From contig NZ_AP024237.1 of the NCBI RefSeq assembly GCF_016592155.1, positions 3,844,001 to 3,908,000 on the forward strand: a DNA stretch of 64,000 nt, given 5' to 3'. Of this stretch, positions 52,992 to 61,935 are shown one piece after another. Made by a program: the position numbers and the translations under genes. Position 1 is the stretch's first letter. Every line of letters begins with the position of its first letter. The DNA is from Mycobacterium heckeshornense. Lineage in GTDB: Bacteria; Actinomycetota; Actinomycetes; Mycobacteriales; Mycobacteriaceae. A model generated the notes under the pieces. That model worked only from the letters and a program-made list of their open reading frames with translations. It was not told the origin of the DNA and did no database searches.

Positions 52992-54101
52992 TCAACCCGC
53001 CGACGGCGGTCGGGGCATCACTGCTCCTTTGATCTCCAAACCGTATTCGAGATCTTCGTATTTCTGCTGCTTTCGTTTGCGCCAGCCACTGCCCGCCGAA
53101 ATCGGCGGTGGCAATATCGGCGGCATCGGCAAGCCGGGTTCACCCGATGCAAGCGGTGATGCCGCTGACGCCAGTTGCACCGGTGATTGCGCACCCGGCA
53201 ACAGCCCCACGACCGCGGGCGGCGCGGTCAGCTTGCCCATCGACACGCCGACGCCTATCGCCGCGGTGGGCTCGGCCGAGAGTCCGGCGGCGCCGAATGC
53301 ACCCGACCCTCTCAGTGGTCCCAAAGCCGCCTCACCCTCCGATAGGCCCTGGCCGATCTGGCTGCCCACCGTCTGGAGAGCCTGGGCCGACGTGTTCTGC
53401 GCCAGATAGCTAAGCAGGTTGATGGGAAATCCGGACGAAATGAATTGGTTGGCATAGGTGTTCGCCAATCCAAACCAGCCGCTTTGCGGATCGAAGCTGG
53501 CCAGCGACGCCGCAGTGGACGCCGCCGCAGCAGTGGAAGCGGTCGGCGCCACCCCGGCTTGAGCGACCAGCCCGGTCGGATCGCTCACCGAGGGTGGCGA
53601 GGTGAACTCAGGCAGCGCGGTGGCGTGTGCCGAGGTCGCCTGATAACGACTCATGGCCGCCGAGTTGTTCGCCCACATGCTCTGGTATTGGTATTCGTTG
53701 TCAGCGATCGCCGGGAGGTTGCGCCCGAAGCCGTTGGTGGCCAGAAGCTGTGCCAGCCGCGCGCGGTTGGCGGCAACCTGTGCGACCGAAACCATGGTCG
53801 CGCGCGCCGAATTGAACGCCGCCGCCGCGGTTTGGGCCGAAGAGGCGACCCGCTGACATTGCTGTGCGGTGGTGCGCAGCCAGGTCAGGTAGGGGTCGAC
53901 GGCCCGGACCATCGCCGTCGCGGACGGACCGTACCAGGTCCCGGTCAGCGAGGAGACCACGGCGACGTAGCTTTCGGCGAACTCGTCCAGTTTGGCCGCG
54001 AGCTGCCGCCACGCCGTGGCAGCCTCGACCAGGGATTGCGCACCGGGCCCCGAGTGGATCAACGCAGAGGTCACCTCGGGGGGCAATGTCATGAACTGCA
54101 T
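52992..54101 (-). CDS. Orphan PPE family protein (SVP-like)
   Basis: 369-residue PPE protein beginning MQFMTLPPEVTSALIHSGPG, with SLTGTWYGPSATAMVRAVDP and LLATNGFGRNLPAIADNEYQ in the PPE domain. The place of the SVP signature reads GKLTAPPAVVG, a degenerate form, and the C-terminus AVMPRPPSAG is SVP-like. A lysine-rich insert (RKRKQQKYEDLEYGLE) precedes that end. ATG 54101 is chosen over upstream starts. No PE gene is adjacent. It lies 103 bases downstream of a pstS3-like gene on the same strand. Confidence 0.93.
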   Translation of the reverse strand: MQFMTLPPEVTSALIHSGPGAQSLVEAATAWRQLAAKLDEFAESYVAVVSSLTGTWYGPSATAMVRAVDPYLTWLRTTAQQCQRVASSAQTAAAAFNSARATMVSVAQVAANRARLAQLLATNGFGRNLPAIADNEYQYQSMWANNSAAMSRYQATSAHATALPEFTSPPSVSDPTGLVAQAGVAPTASTAAAASTAASLASFDPQSGWFGLANTYANQFISSGFPINLLSYLAQNTSAQALQTVGSQIGQGLSEGEAALGPLRGSGAFGAAGLSAEPTAAIGVGVSMGKLTAPPAVVGLLPGAQSPVQLASAASPLASGEPGLPMPPILPPPISAGSGWRKRKQQKYEDLEYGLEIKGAVMPRPPSAG

Positions 54102-54204
54102 GACGCCAAACACTGACTTCCGCGGGAAAACTCCTGGAACATTGCGTTGACCACGGCGAAAAAAGCCCTGGAACATTAGGCATCGGTGCCGAAATGACCT
54201 CAGA

Positions 54205-55311
54205 TCAGGAAACGGCATCGACCGCGGTCGACAATCGCGACGCGAACGCCGCTGGAATCGGGATATATCCGTTGTCGGCCAGGCCGTTTTGACCGGAGTG
54301 AATGCTGCTCTGCAGGAACGCCTTCACGGCCGTTGCCACCTGCGGATCGGGATACTTCGAGCACACAATCTCGTACGTCGCCAGCACGATCGGATAGGCG
54401 CCGGGCTGGTTCGGCCGATAGAACGAGATCGTGTCGAGGGCGAGGTCGTTGCCCTTTTTGGTGAACCAGGCGGCCGAGATCGTCTTTCCCACCGACTCCG
54501 GGCCGATCGCCACCGGGTCCGGACCGGCCGACGTGACGATCCTGGCCGTGGCCAAGCGCCGCGCCCGGGCGAACGACCACTCAACGTAGGTGATCGATCC
54601 TTCCGTGCTTTTAACGGCCGCAGCGACGCCGTCACTGCCGCCGGCGCCCGCACCAACCCCGCCGTTGAACTTCTTTCCGGCACCGTTGCCCCAGGTACCG
54701 TTGGACGCGGTATCGAGATATTTCTGAAAGTTGTCGGTGGTCCCGGACTCGTCGCTGCGGAAAATCACCTGGATCGGCTCGGCGGGCAAGGTGACACCCA
54801 AGTTCAACACCTGGATCGCGGCATCGTTCCACGTCGTAATCTGGCCGTTGAAGATTTGCGCCAGCGTCGGGCCGTCGAGGTTCAGCGACGTCACGCCGGC
54901 GATGTTGTAGACGATGGCGATCGGGCCGAACACCAGCGGCAGGTTCCACGCCGGCGAGCCGCACCGCTGCTCCGCTTTGGCGTATTCGTCCTTGCTCAGC
55001 GGTGAGTCGGAACCCCCGAAATCCGTTTTTTTGCCGATGAATTCGCTGATTCCAGCACCGGAACCGTTGGCCGTGTAATCCAACGAGTGACCCGGGCAGC
55101 TTTGTTGGTAAGCCTTGACGAAGCGGGTCATCGCGTTTTCCTGGGCGGTGGAGCCGCTGGCCTTCAGGGTCGCCTTGCCCCCGCACGTCACCTTCGCCGC
55201 GGAGGTGCCCGTCGTTGCGCTGTGCCCGGCGGCGTTGTCGTGGCCACCGCACGCCGACAACATCACTGCGCCCAGAAGACTAAACGCAGCACCAAATCGA
55301 TTGGATTTCAA
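54205..55311 (-). CDS. PstS3-like phosphate-binding lipoprotein
   Basis: 368-residue periplasmic phosphate-binding protein. It starts at TTG 55311 behind AAGGAA, giving a classic signal peptide [20 protein letters not shown] with lipobox LSAC. The mature protein contains [31 protein letters not shown], the phosphate-binding [12 protein letters not shown] and [12 protein letters not shown], all close to PstS3. No pstA, pstB or pstC is next to it. A PPE gene follows on the same strand. Confidence 0.9.
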   Translation of the reverse strand: MKSNRFGAAFSLLGAVMLSACGGHDNAAGHSATTGTSAAKVTCGGKATLKASGSTAQENAMTRFVKAYQQSCPGHSLDYTANGSGAGISEFIGKKTDFGGSDSPLSKDEYAKAEQRCGSPAWNLPLVFGPIAIVYNIAGVTSLNLDGPTLAQIFNGQITTWNDAAIQVLNLGVTLPAEPIQVIFRSDESGTTDNFQKYLDTASNGTWGNGAGKKFNGGVGAGAGGSDGVAAAVKSTEGSITYVEWSFARARRLATARIVTSAGPDPVAIGPESVGKTISAAWFTKKGNDLALDTISFYRPNQPGAYPIVLATYEIVCSKYPDPQVATAVKAFLQSSIHSGQNGLADNGYIPIPAAFASRLSTAVDAVS

Positions 55312-55500
55312 CCTAATTCCTTTGAGCGGGAGACAGATGAGATGATGCCGTCGCAGCCACGAGGCATGGTAACAAGACCGCTCGGTAGCAATCATGCGCC
55401 TTCGCCGCTGAATTGATGAGTTTGACTACCGTTTGCGACCCGTCCACTGTCCCGACACGGCCGGGCAATTCGCCGGTCGCTACGACATCCGGTGCCTTGG

Positions 55501-56418
55501 CTAGCGGGCGTGGGTCGCGAAAAACTGGCCGATGGTTTCCGACGCGGCAAACGCATGGGTGGTGGGCCCGATGATCGCCTTGGGCAGATATTGCGGCCCG
55601 CCGGGCCAGGTGTGCCCACCGTTGTCGACCTGATAGAAAACCACGGCAGTTCCGGCGGCGCACGGCGCGGAGGTGAACCTGTGCACGACTGTCCCGTCGC
55701 CGTTGCCGGGGATGGTTTCCGGTGACGGGGAGCCCGCACACCCGTCGGCCGCGCGCCATCGGTCGACCATCGCCGGTGCCGACACGATGTCGCTGACGCC
55801 GCCGCGGCCCCGCATGGTCCCGCCGCCGAACGGGACGATCGGATCCGCGGTTCCGTGGACCTCCAGGACCGCCACCGGTTGCGACGGGGTGCACGGGACG
55901 CTGGTCCCGAGCGTGCCGGAGACCGGGGCAATTGCGGCGAACACGTCCGCGCGGTCGCACGCCAACCGATTGGCCATGAACCCACCATTCGACATGCCGG
56001 TCGCGAAGACATGCGTCGCATCGATGCCGTACTGGCTTCTCAGCTTGTCCGCAAGAGCCGTCAAGAAGCCGACGTCGTCGATGCCGAGACGATCGGGCTC
56101 GGACGCCCCGCGCCCGTCCGCCCAGTTCTCGTCGACGCCATCGGGATAGGCGACGACCCACCCGTTCGCGTCGGCGACGGCATCGAAGTGGGTCAGCCTT
56201 TCCTGTCCTACTCCCGTGCTGCCCCCGCCGTGCAGATTCAGCACCAGGCCCGTCGGGTGGCCCGGTGGTACATGCACCGTATAAGTCCGAGGCCGCCCAC
56301 CGAAGTCGAACGTCGCCTGCCGGTCATCTGGGGCCGCACATGCGAGCGGCGGCGCACATCCGACAAGCCCGACCACCGCCACCACCGTCACTCTTAGAAG
56401 TCGCCGCACATTCGTCAA
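55501..56418 (-). CDS. lpqC: Esterase lipoprotein LpqC
   Basis: 305-residue alpha/beta-hydrolase of the polyhydroxybutyrate-depolymerase/feruloyl esterase family. Signal peptide with lipobox-like VGLVGCAPP; nucleophile elbow GMSNGG (Ser near residue 143), oxyanion region LNLHGGGSTG, and a likely catalytic His in NGGHTWPGG. Matches Rv3298c. It is divergent from a MarR-type regulator, which may control it. Confidence 0.92.
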   Translation of the reverse strand: MTNVRRLLRVTVVAVVGLVGCAPPLACAAPDDRQATFDFGGRPRTYTVHVPPGHPTGLVLNLHGGGSTGVGQERLTHFDAVADANGWVVAYPDGVDENWADGRGASEPDRLGIDDVGFLTALADKLRSQYGIDATHVFATGMSNGGFMANRLACDRADVFAAIAPVSGTLGTSVPCTPSQPVAVLEVHGTADPIVPFGGGTMRGRGGVSDIVSAPAMVDRWRAADGCAGSPSPETIPGNGDGTVVHRFTSAPCAAGTAVVFYQVDNGGHTWPGGPQYLPKAIIGPTTHAFAASETIGQFFATHAR

Positions 56419-56492
56419 GTTACTTTACTATTGTCGGGGTGTCGAGACCGAGTTCCCGGGCAGGCGGCGGTCACCGCCCGCGACGTGATTCG

Positions 56493-56939
56493 ATGGTCCC
56501 CCCGGTCGGTGCGGAAGTGGATGTCTACGGCCTACCGCTGACCGCACTCGTCGCACGTTTGAGCCATCGGCTCGTCCGAGAGCTGGCCGCCACATACGCC
56601 CGCGAGTCAGTCGCCGCCCAGCCGCTGGATGCCTCGCTGCTGATATTGCTCGCCCAGGGGAGCGCGCGACCGACCGCGCTCGCAGCCCGGCTCAACATCT
56701 CCAAGCAAGCGCTGAACTTCGTCCTCGACCGACTGCAGCGCGACGGTCTGGTGACCCGCGTTCGAGATCCAGATGACCGTCGCGCCAAGCGGATTCGCCT
56801 GACTCCAGCGGGCATGGCGGTGGCCGAGCTGACCAGAGCAACATTGACCGAAGTGGAACGCCGCTGGCGTTCAATTGTCGGTGAAAACTGGCCGCAGCTG
56901 CGGACGTATCTTGCCGACATCACCAAGCACCCGGGCTGA
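56493..56939 (+). CDS. MarR-family transcriptional regulator
   Basis: 148 residues with a winged helix-turn-helix: PTALAARLNISKQALNFVLD and the wing RVRDPDDRRAKRIRLT, typical of MarR. ATG 56493 begins MVPPVGAEVDVYGLPL; a GTG nearer 56440 is possible. It occupies the place where H37Rv, as I recall it, has atsB, and is divergent from lpqC with a short intergenic region, so it may regulate itself and lpqC. Confidence 0.85.
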   Translation: MVPPVGAEVDVYGLPLTALVARLSHRLVRELAATYARESVAAQPLDASLLILLAQGSARPTALAARLNISKQALNFVLDRLQRDGLVTRVRDPDDRRAKRIRLTPAGMAVAELTRATLTEVERRWRSIVGENWPQLRTYLADITKHPG

Positions 56940-57075
56940 CGAACCGGCAGTCCAGTGACCTGGATCGCATTTCGTGCCTGGCAGCGGCCTCCTCACATCT
57001 GGCCGAGGAGTCGCGCCATCGGCGGGGTCGACGTCGTTTAATGAAAAAGCCTGGTATCACCGGAGGGCAGATAAC

Positions 57076-57294
57076 ATGGCAGCACTACGAAGCCTCGCCG
57101 ACATGCGACTACCGGGCCTGACGACCGTCGGGCGTTTCAAGGATCGCGTACGTCAAGCGATCACGGTAATCACCCGGCCCGGGAACTCGCCCCGGGATGC
57201 GGTGTTCTCGCGGGCACCGGGACCGTCGCGATCCACGCGTTTGGCTGGCGGGCGCGATCTGCCGCTAATCCGTCCGGGTGTCGAGCGGTGTTGA
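57076..57294 (+). CDS. Possible small protein, 72 aa
   Basis: ATG with GGAGGG about 10 bases upstream opens MAALRSLADMRLPGLTTVGR and continues with Arg/Pro-rich sequence. It is not recognised and overlaps the 3' end of the convergent pseudouridine synthase gene by 30 bases. The ribosome site is the main support; it could be chance. Confidence 0.35.
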   Translation: MAALRSLADMRLPGLTTVGRFKDRVRQAITVITRPGNSPRDAVFSRAPGPSRSTRLAGGRDLPLIRPGVERC

Positions 57295-58167
57295 CGCCGA
57301 AAACCAGGACGCGGCCGCGTGACGGGACAGCTGCCTTCGGCTGGCGAATTCACGTCGAGCCCCGCTAAGCGGATCCTCGAATTCGATGCGTTGCGCCAAC
57401 AACTGCAGCGGCGCGGAGAAGTCATCAATTGGCACGTCGATAACGTTGGGATACAACGGGTCTCCAAGGATCGGCAAGCCGAGGGATGCCATGTGCACCC
57501 GCAGCTGGTGGGTGCGCCCGGTTCGCGGCGTCAACCGATACAAGCCGTCAGCGGAAGCCAGCTCTACCAGGGTCTCGGCGTTGGGCTCACCCGGCTCCTC
57601 AACAGCTTGTAAACGACCGCGGCGCTTGATGATTCGGCTGCACACCACCTGCGGCAGAACCAGATCAGGTTTGACCGCGGCCCGCGCGAGATAGGTCTTG
57701 TGCACCTGCCCACGCGCGAACAGCGTCTGGTATGCGCCGCGCAGCTCGCGACGTGTGGTGAACAACAGCACTCCGGCGGTCAACCGGTCCAGCCGGTGAG
57801 CCGGACTCAGCTCGGGCAACCCGAGTTCGCATCTCAGCCGCACCAGCGCGGTCTGGGCGACGTGCCGCCCACGCGGCATGGTGGCCAAAAAATGCGGCTT
57901 GTCGACCACCACGATGTCGTCGTCGCGGTAGAGCACCGGGATTTCGAACGGCACGGGCACCTCGTCGGGCAGGTCACGATACAGGTATACATAGGCACCG
58001 GCCGGCAGTAGCGTCGTCTCATCCACGGGTGTGCCGTCGGCATGGAGGACCTCGCGGACCCGCGGGCCGAACCGAGCTGCCAGCTCGGCCAGCACCGGCC
58101 CGCCGCGCAGCCGCACCCGTGCCGGGCCCAGACCGTTTCGAATAGGAAGCGGTGCACGCGAAGTCAA
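57265..58167 (-). CDS. RluA-family pseudouridine synthase (Rv3300c-type)
   Basis: 300-residue RNA pseudouridine synthase. The catalytic Asp is in the motif AHRLDRLTAGVLLFTT, with TPRTGRTHQLRVHMASLGLP later and LYRDDDIVVVDKPHFLATMP before. The RNA substrate is not predictable. Its 5' end overlaps the glpD2 stop by 4 bases, so it follows glpD2 in the same transcript. Confidence 0.92.
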   Translation of the reverse strand: MTSRAPLPIRNGLGPARVRLRGGPVLAELAARFGPRVREVLHADGTPVDETTLLPAGAYVYLYRDLPDEVPVPFEIPVLYRDDDIVVVDKPHFLATMPRGRHVAQTALVRLRCELGLPELSPAHRLDRLTAGVLLFTTRRELRGAYQTLFARGQVHKTYLARAAVKPDLVLPQVVCSRIIKRRGRLQAVEEPGEPNAETLVELASADGLYRLTPRTGRTHQLRVHMASLGLPILGDPLYPNVIDVPIDDFSAPLQLLAQRIEFEDPLSGARREFASRRQLSRHAAASWFSASTPLDTRTD

Positions 58168-59909
58168 TTCAGCGGCACCGGTTCCAGGATCTCGGCCCGC
58201 GCCTCAGGAGCACTGGCGCGCAAGGCGTCCGCCGACACGTCGTCGGGCTGGGCCTGCGATAGGATCTCGGCCTCCACCCGCGCCCTGTAGGTGTCGACCT
58301 CGCGGTCGATGTCTTGTCGGGTCCATCCCAGAATCGGCGCAACGACCTCGGCCACCTCGCGGGCACAGTCCACGCCGCGGTGCGGGTATTCGATGGAGAT
58401 CCGCATTCGGCGGGCCAAGATGTCCTCCAGGTGCAGCGCACCCTCGGCGGCGGCGGCATAGGCGGCTTCAACCTTGAGGTAGACCGGCGCGGTGGTGATC
58501 GGGTCCAGCAACTCGCGGCGGTCTTCGGCCAGCACCAGCACCTCGCTGATCAGCGACCCGTACCGGTCGAGCAGATGCCGCACCCGATAGGGATGCAGCC
58601 CGTGCAGGTCGGCGACATGTTCGGCCTGGTTGATCAAGGCGAAGTAACCGTCGGCGCCCAGCAGGCGCACCTTCTCGGTGATCGACGGCGCCACCCGGGC
58701 CGGAATGTATTGTGCCGCTGTGTCTATCGCGTCGATCGCCATGACGCGGTAGGTGGTGTACTTGCCGCCGGCGATGGAGACCAGACCTGGCGTGGGGACC
58801 GCGACCGCATGCTCTCGTGACAGCTTGGACGTCTCGTCGCTTTCCCCGGCCAGCAGCGGGCGCAACCCGGCGTAGACGCCGTCGATGTCGTCATGGGTCA
58901 ACGGGGTGGCCAACACGGTGTTGACGGTGCTGAGGATGTAGTCGATGTCGGCTCTGGTCGCCGCGGGATGCGCCAGGTCGAGGTTCCACTCGGTGTCGGT
59001 GGTCCCGATAATCCAGTGACTGCCCCACGGAATAACGAACATCACCGACTTCTCGGTGCGCAGGATGATCGCGACGTCGCTGACGATCCGGTCACGCGGC
59101 ACCACGATGTGCACGCCTTTGGAGGCGCGTATCTGAAACCGCCCGCGCTGCTTGGACAGTGCCTGGATCTCGTCCGTCCAAACCCCCGTCGCGTTGACCA
59201 CGACGTGGCCGCGGACGTCGGTCACCGCCCCGTCTTCGGAGTCACGCACCCGCACTCCGGTCACCCGGTCACCCTCGCGCAGCAAGGCGATCACCTGGGT
59301 CGAGGACCGCACCACGGCGCCGTAATGAGCGGCGGTGCGGGCCACGGTGAGGGTGTGCCGGGCGTCGTCGACCACCGTGTCGTAGTAGCGGATACCCCCG
59401 ATCAGCGAGGTGCGCTTGAGGCCCGGGCATAGCCGCAGTGCGCCGGCACGGGTTAAATGCTTTTGCGGTGGAACCGATTTCGCACCGCCCAGCTGGTCGT
59501 AGAGCAGCATGCCCAAAGCCACGTATGGACGTTCCCACCACCGCTTAGTCAGCGGATACAAAAACGGCAACGGCTTGACAAGGTGCGGAGCCAAGGTGGT
59601 CAGTGACAGCTCGCGCTCGTAGAGCGCCTCGCGCACCAGACCGAACTCGAGTTGCTCGAGGTAGCGCAGACCCCCGTGAAACATCTTCGACGAGCGACTC
59701 GAGGTGCCGGAGGCAAAATCACGCGCCTCGACCATCGCCACCCTGAGCCCGCGGGTGGCGGCGTCCAGCGCGCAACCGGAGCCGACCACACCCCCACCGA
59801 TGACCACCACGTCGAACTGTTCGGCACCAAGTCGTTCCCACGCCGACGCGCGCTGCTGTGGGCCCAGGGCCGAAGCCGGCCAGCCGCGCCAGCTTGCCGG
59901 TGCACTCAC
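58164..59909 (-). CDS. glpD2: Glycerol-3-phosphate dehydrogenase GlpD2
   Basis: 581-residue FAD-dependent membrane-associated dehydrogenase that oxidises glycerol-3-phosphate to DHAP and feeds the quinone pool. The FAD fold is DVVVIGGGVVGSGCALDAA (about 33-52), followed by SGTSSRSSKMFHGGLRYLEQ, the FAD/substrate region characteristic of GlpD; the C-terminal helical domain is present. Matches Rv3302c in length. The Rv3300c-like gene follows directly. Confidence 0.96.
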   Translation of the reverse strand: MSAPASWRGWPASALGPQQRASAWERLGAEQFDVVVIGGGVVGSGCALDAATRGLRVAMVEARDFASGTSSRSSKMFHGGLRYLEQLEFGLVREALYERELSLTTLAPHLVKPLPFLYPLTKRWWERPYVALGMLLYDQLGGAKSVPPQKHLTRAGALRLCPGLKRTSLIGGIRYYDTVVDDARHTLTVARTAAHYGAVVRSSTQVIALLREGDRVTGVRVRDSEDGAVTDVRGHVVVNATGVWTDEIQALSKQRGRFQIRASKGVHIVVPRDRIVSDVAIILRTEKSVMFVIPWGSHWIIGTTDTEWNLDLAHPAATRADIDYILSTVNTVLATPLTHDDIDGVYAGLRPLLAGESDETSKLSREHAVAVPTPGLVSIAGGKYTTYRVMAIDAIDTAAQYIPARVAPSITEKVRLLGADGYFALINQAEHVADLHGLHPYRVRHLLDRYGSLISEVLVLAEDRRELLDPITTAPVYLKVEAAYAAAAEGALHLEDILARRMRISIEYPHRGVDCAREVAEVVAPILGWTRQDIDREVDTYRARVEAEILSQAQPDDVSADALRASAPEARAEILEPVPLN

Positions 59910-59967
59910 GGAACACGACTCCTCGGTTACTCGTCAGTAGGACGCTGGCTCCCAAGGCTACCTGGCG

Positions 59968-61374
59968 TTACTCCAGATCGTCGTGGGCCATCAGCCGTCG
60001 GGCGGCCTCGGTGATCGAGCCCGACAGCGACGGATAAACCGCCAGCGTCTGCGCCAACTCGTCGACCGTAACGCGGTTGGTCACCGCCACCGCGATCGGC
60101 AGGATCAACTCCGACGCGATCGGTGCCACCACCACCCCGCCGATCACCACGCCGGTGGACCGCCGGCAGAACACCTTGACGAACCCGTGCCGCAGCCCGG
60201 ACATCTTGGCTCGGGCGTTGGTGTTGAGCGGCAGCATGATCGTTCGCGCCGACACCCGGCCGTCGTCGATCAGCGACTGCGGAACACCGACGGCGGCGAT
60301 CTCGGGCCGGGTAAACACCGTCGCCGCGACGGTGCGCAGCCGGATCGGGCTGACGGCCTCGCCGAGCGCGTGATACATCGCGATCCGGCCCTGCATCGCG
60401 GCCACCGACGCCAGCAGCAGCAGGCCGGTGCAGTCACCCGCCGCGTAGATTCCGGGAACCGATGTCCGCGACACGCGGTCGACGGTCAGGTAGCTGCCGC
60501 GTCCGAGCTCGATGCCCACCCGTTCCAGACCCAGCCCGCTGGTGTTGGGCGCCGAGCCGATGGTCATCAGGGCGTGGCTGCCCTCGACGGTGCGGCCGTC
60601 GGTCATGGTGACCAGCACTCCGTCATCGGTGCGGGTAACCGATTGGGCGCGTGCATTTTTGACCAGTCGGACGCCGCGTTCGGCGAACGATTCCTCCAAT
60701 ACCAAAGCGGCGTCGGCGTCTTCGTAGGGCAGCACGCGGTCGCGGCTGGCCACTACGGTGACGGTGACCCCCAGCTCGGTGTACGCGTTGACGAATTCGG
60801 CCCCGGTGACACCGGAGCCGACCACGATCAGGTGGTCGGGCAGTGAGTCGAGGTCGTAGAGCTGTCGCCAGGTCAGGATCCGCTGGCCGTCCGGGCGCGC
60901 GGACGGCATGATGCGCGGGCTGGCGCCGGTGGCGATCAGCACGACGTCAGCGTCAAGCTCGCCCGCCGTACCGTCGGGGGCGGTCACCTTGATGCGGTGA
61001 CGCGCCAGGCCGGGAGCGGCGTCGACCAGCTCGCCACGGCCCGCGATCACCTCGACCCCCATGGTCAGCAGTTGCCGGGTGATGTCGGCGGACTGCGCGG
61101 CGGCCAGCATCTTGACCCGCTGGTGGATTTCCGGCAGGGAGATCTTGGCGTCCTCGATGTCGATGTCGAAGCCCAGCTGCGGGGCGCGCCGCAGTTCGGT
61201 GCGCAGCCCGGTGGAAGCGATGAACGTCTTCGACGGCACGCAGTCGGCCAGCACGGCTGCCCCTCCGATGCCGTCCGAGTCGACGACGGTGACCTGGGCG
61301 TCGCGCGTCGCGGCGACCAGTGCCGCCTCGTAGCCGGCCGGGCCTCCCCCGAGGATCACAATGCGGGTCGCCAC
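59968..61374 (-). CDS. lpdA: NAD(P)H quinone reductase LpdA (flavoprotein disulfide reductase family)
   Basis: 468-residue flavoprotein with FAD motif RIVILGGGPAGYEAAL at the start and NAD motif LIVVGSGVTGAEFVNAY. The usual redox pair CxxxxC is absent: the region reads GGAAVLADCVPSKTF, with a single Cys. That agrees with Rv3303c, which is a quinone reductase and not a lipoamide dehydrogenase. It lies upstream of glpD2 on the same strand. Confidence 0.95.
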   Translation of the reverse strand: MATRIVILGGGPAGYEAALVAATRDAQVTVVDSDGIGGAAVLADCVPSKTFIASTGLRTELRRAPQLGFDIDIEDAKISLPEIHQRVKMLAAAQSADITRQLLTMGVEVIAGRGELVDAAPGLARHRIKVTAPDGTAGELDADVVLIATGASPRIMPSARPDGQRILTWRQLYDLDSLPDHLIVVGSGVTGAEFVNAYTELGVTVTVVASRDRVLPYEDADAALVLEESFAERGVRLVKNARAQSVTRTDDGVLVTMTDGRTVEGSHALMTIGSAPNTSGLGLERVGIELGRGSYLTVDRVSRTSVPGIYAAGDCTGLLLLASVAAMQGRIAMYHALGEAVSPIRLRTVAATVFTRPEIAAVGVPQSLIDDGRVSARTIMLPLNTNARAKMSGLRHGFVKVFCRRSTGVVIGGVVVAPIASELILPIAVAVTNRVTVDELAQTLAVYPSLSGSITEAARRLMAHDDLE

Positions 61375-61438
61375 GGCCCCAACCTAACCACGATGTCGGA
61401 TGGGCGCCGAACGAGCGGTCGCCGTTTAAGCTTTCCCC

Positions 61439-61912
61439 GTGCCGCTCTACGCCGCCTACGGGTCGAACATGGACCCTGAGCAGATGGCAAAGCGTGCACC
61501 CCACTCACCGATGGCCGGCACCGGTTGGCTGCACGGTTGGCGGTTGACGTTCGGTGGCGAGGACATCGGCTGGGAAGGGGCGCTGGCCACAATCGTGGAG
61601 GACCCGGACTCCAAGGTGTTCGTCGTCCTCTACGACGTGACCCCGGCCGACGAGCGGAACCTCGATCGGTGGGAAGGTTCCGAACTCGGTATCCACAAGA
61701 AGATCCGCTGCCGCGTGGAACGTTTATCCTCGGACACCACAACCGATCCCGTCCTGGCATGGCTGTATGTGCTCGATGCCTGGGAGGGCGGATTGCCGTC
61801 AGCGCATTACCTGGGCGTGATGGCCGATGCCGCCGAAATCGCCGGTGCACCACCGGAATACGTGCATGACTTGCGCACCCGTCCGTCGCGCAGCATCGGT
61901 CCGGGCACGTAG
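61439..61912 (+). CDS. Gamma-glutamylcyclotransferase-like (AIG2/GGCT fold) protein, Rv3304-type
   Basis: 157 residues. The N-terminal YAAYGSNMDPEQM is the ligand loop of the GGCT-like fold, and DRWEGSELGIHKK follows, with the putative catalytic Glu. GTG start at 61439. Divergent from lpdA. The exact substrate is unknown. Confidence 0.88.
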   Translation: MPLYAAYGSNMDPEQMAKRAPHSPMAGTGWLHGWRLTFGGEDIGWEGALATIVEDPDSKVFVVLYDVTPADERNLDRWEGSELGIHKKIRCRVERLSSDTTTDPVLAWLYVLDAWEGGLPSAHYLGVMADAAEIAGAPPEYVHDLRTRPSRSIGPGT

Positions 61913-61935
61913 AGCGGCGAGCGGGAGCCCGCGGT

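Noticed and set aside
59968..61374. Loss-of-function lipoamide dehydrogenase because one redox cysteine is missing
   Set aside because: LpdA (Rv3303c) naturally lacks the disulfide pair and works as a quinone reductase, so this is the normal state.
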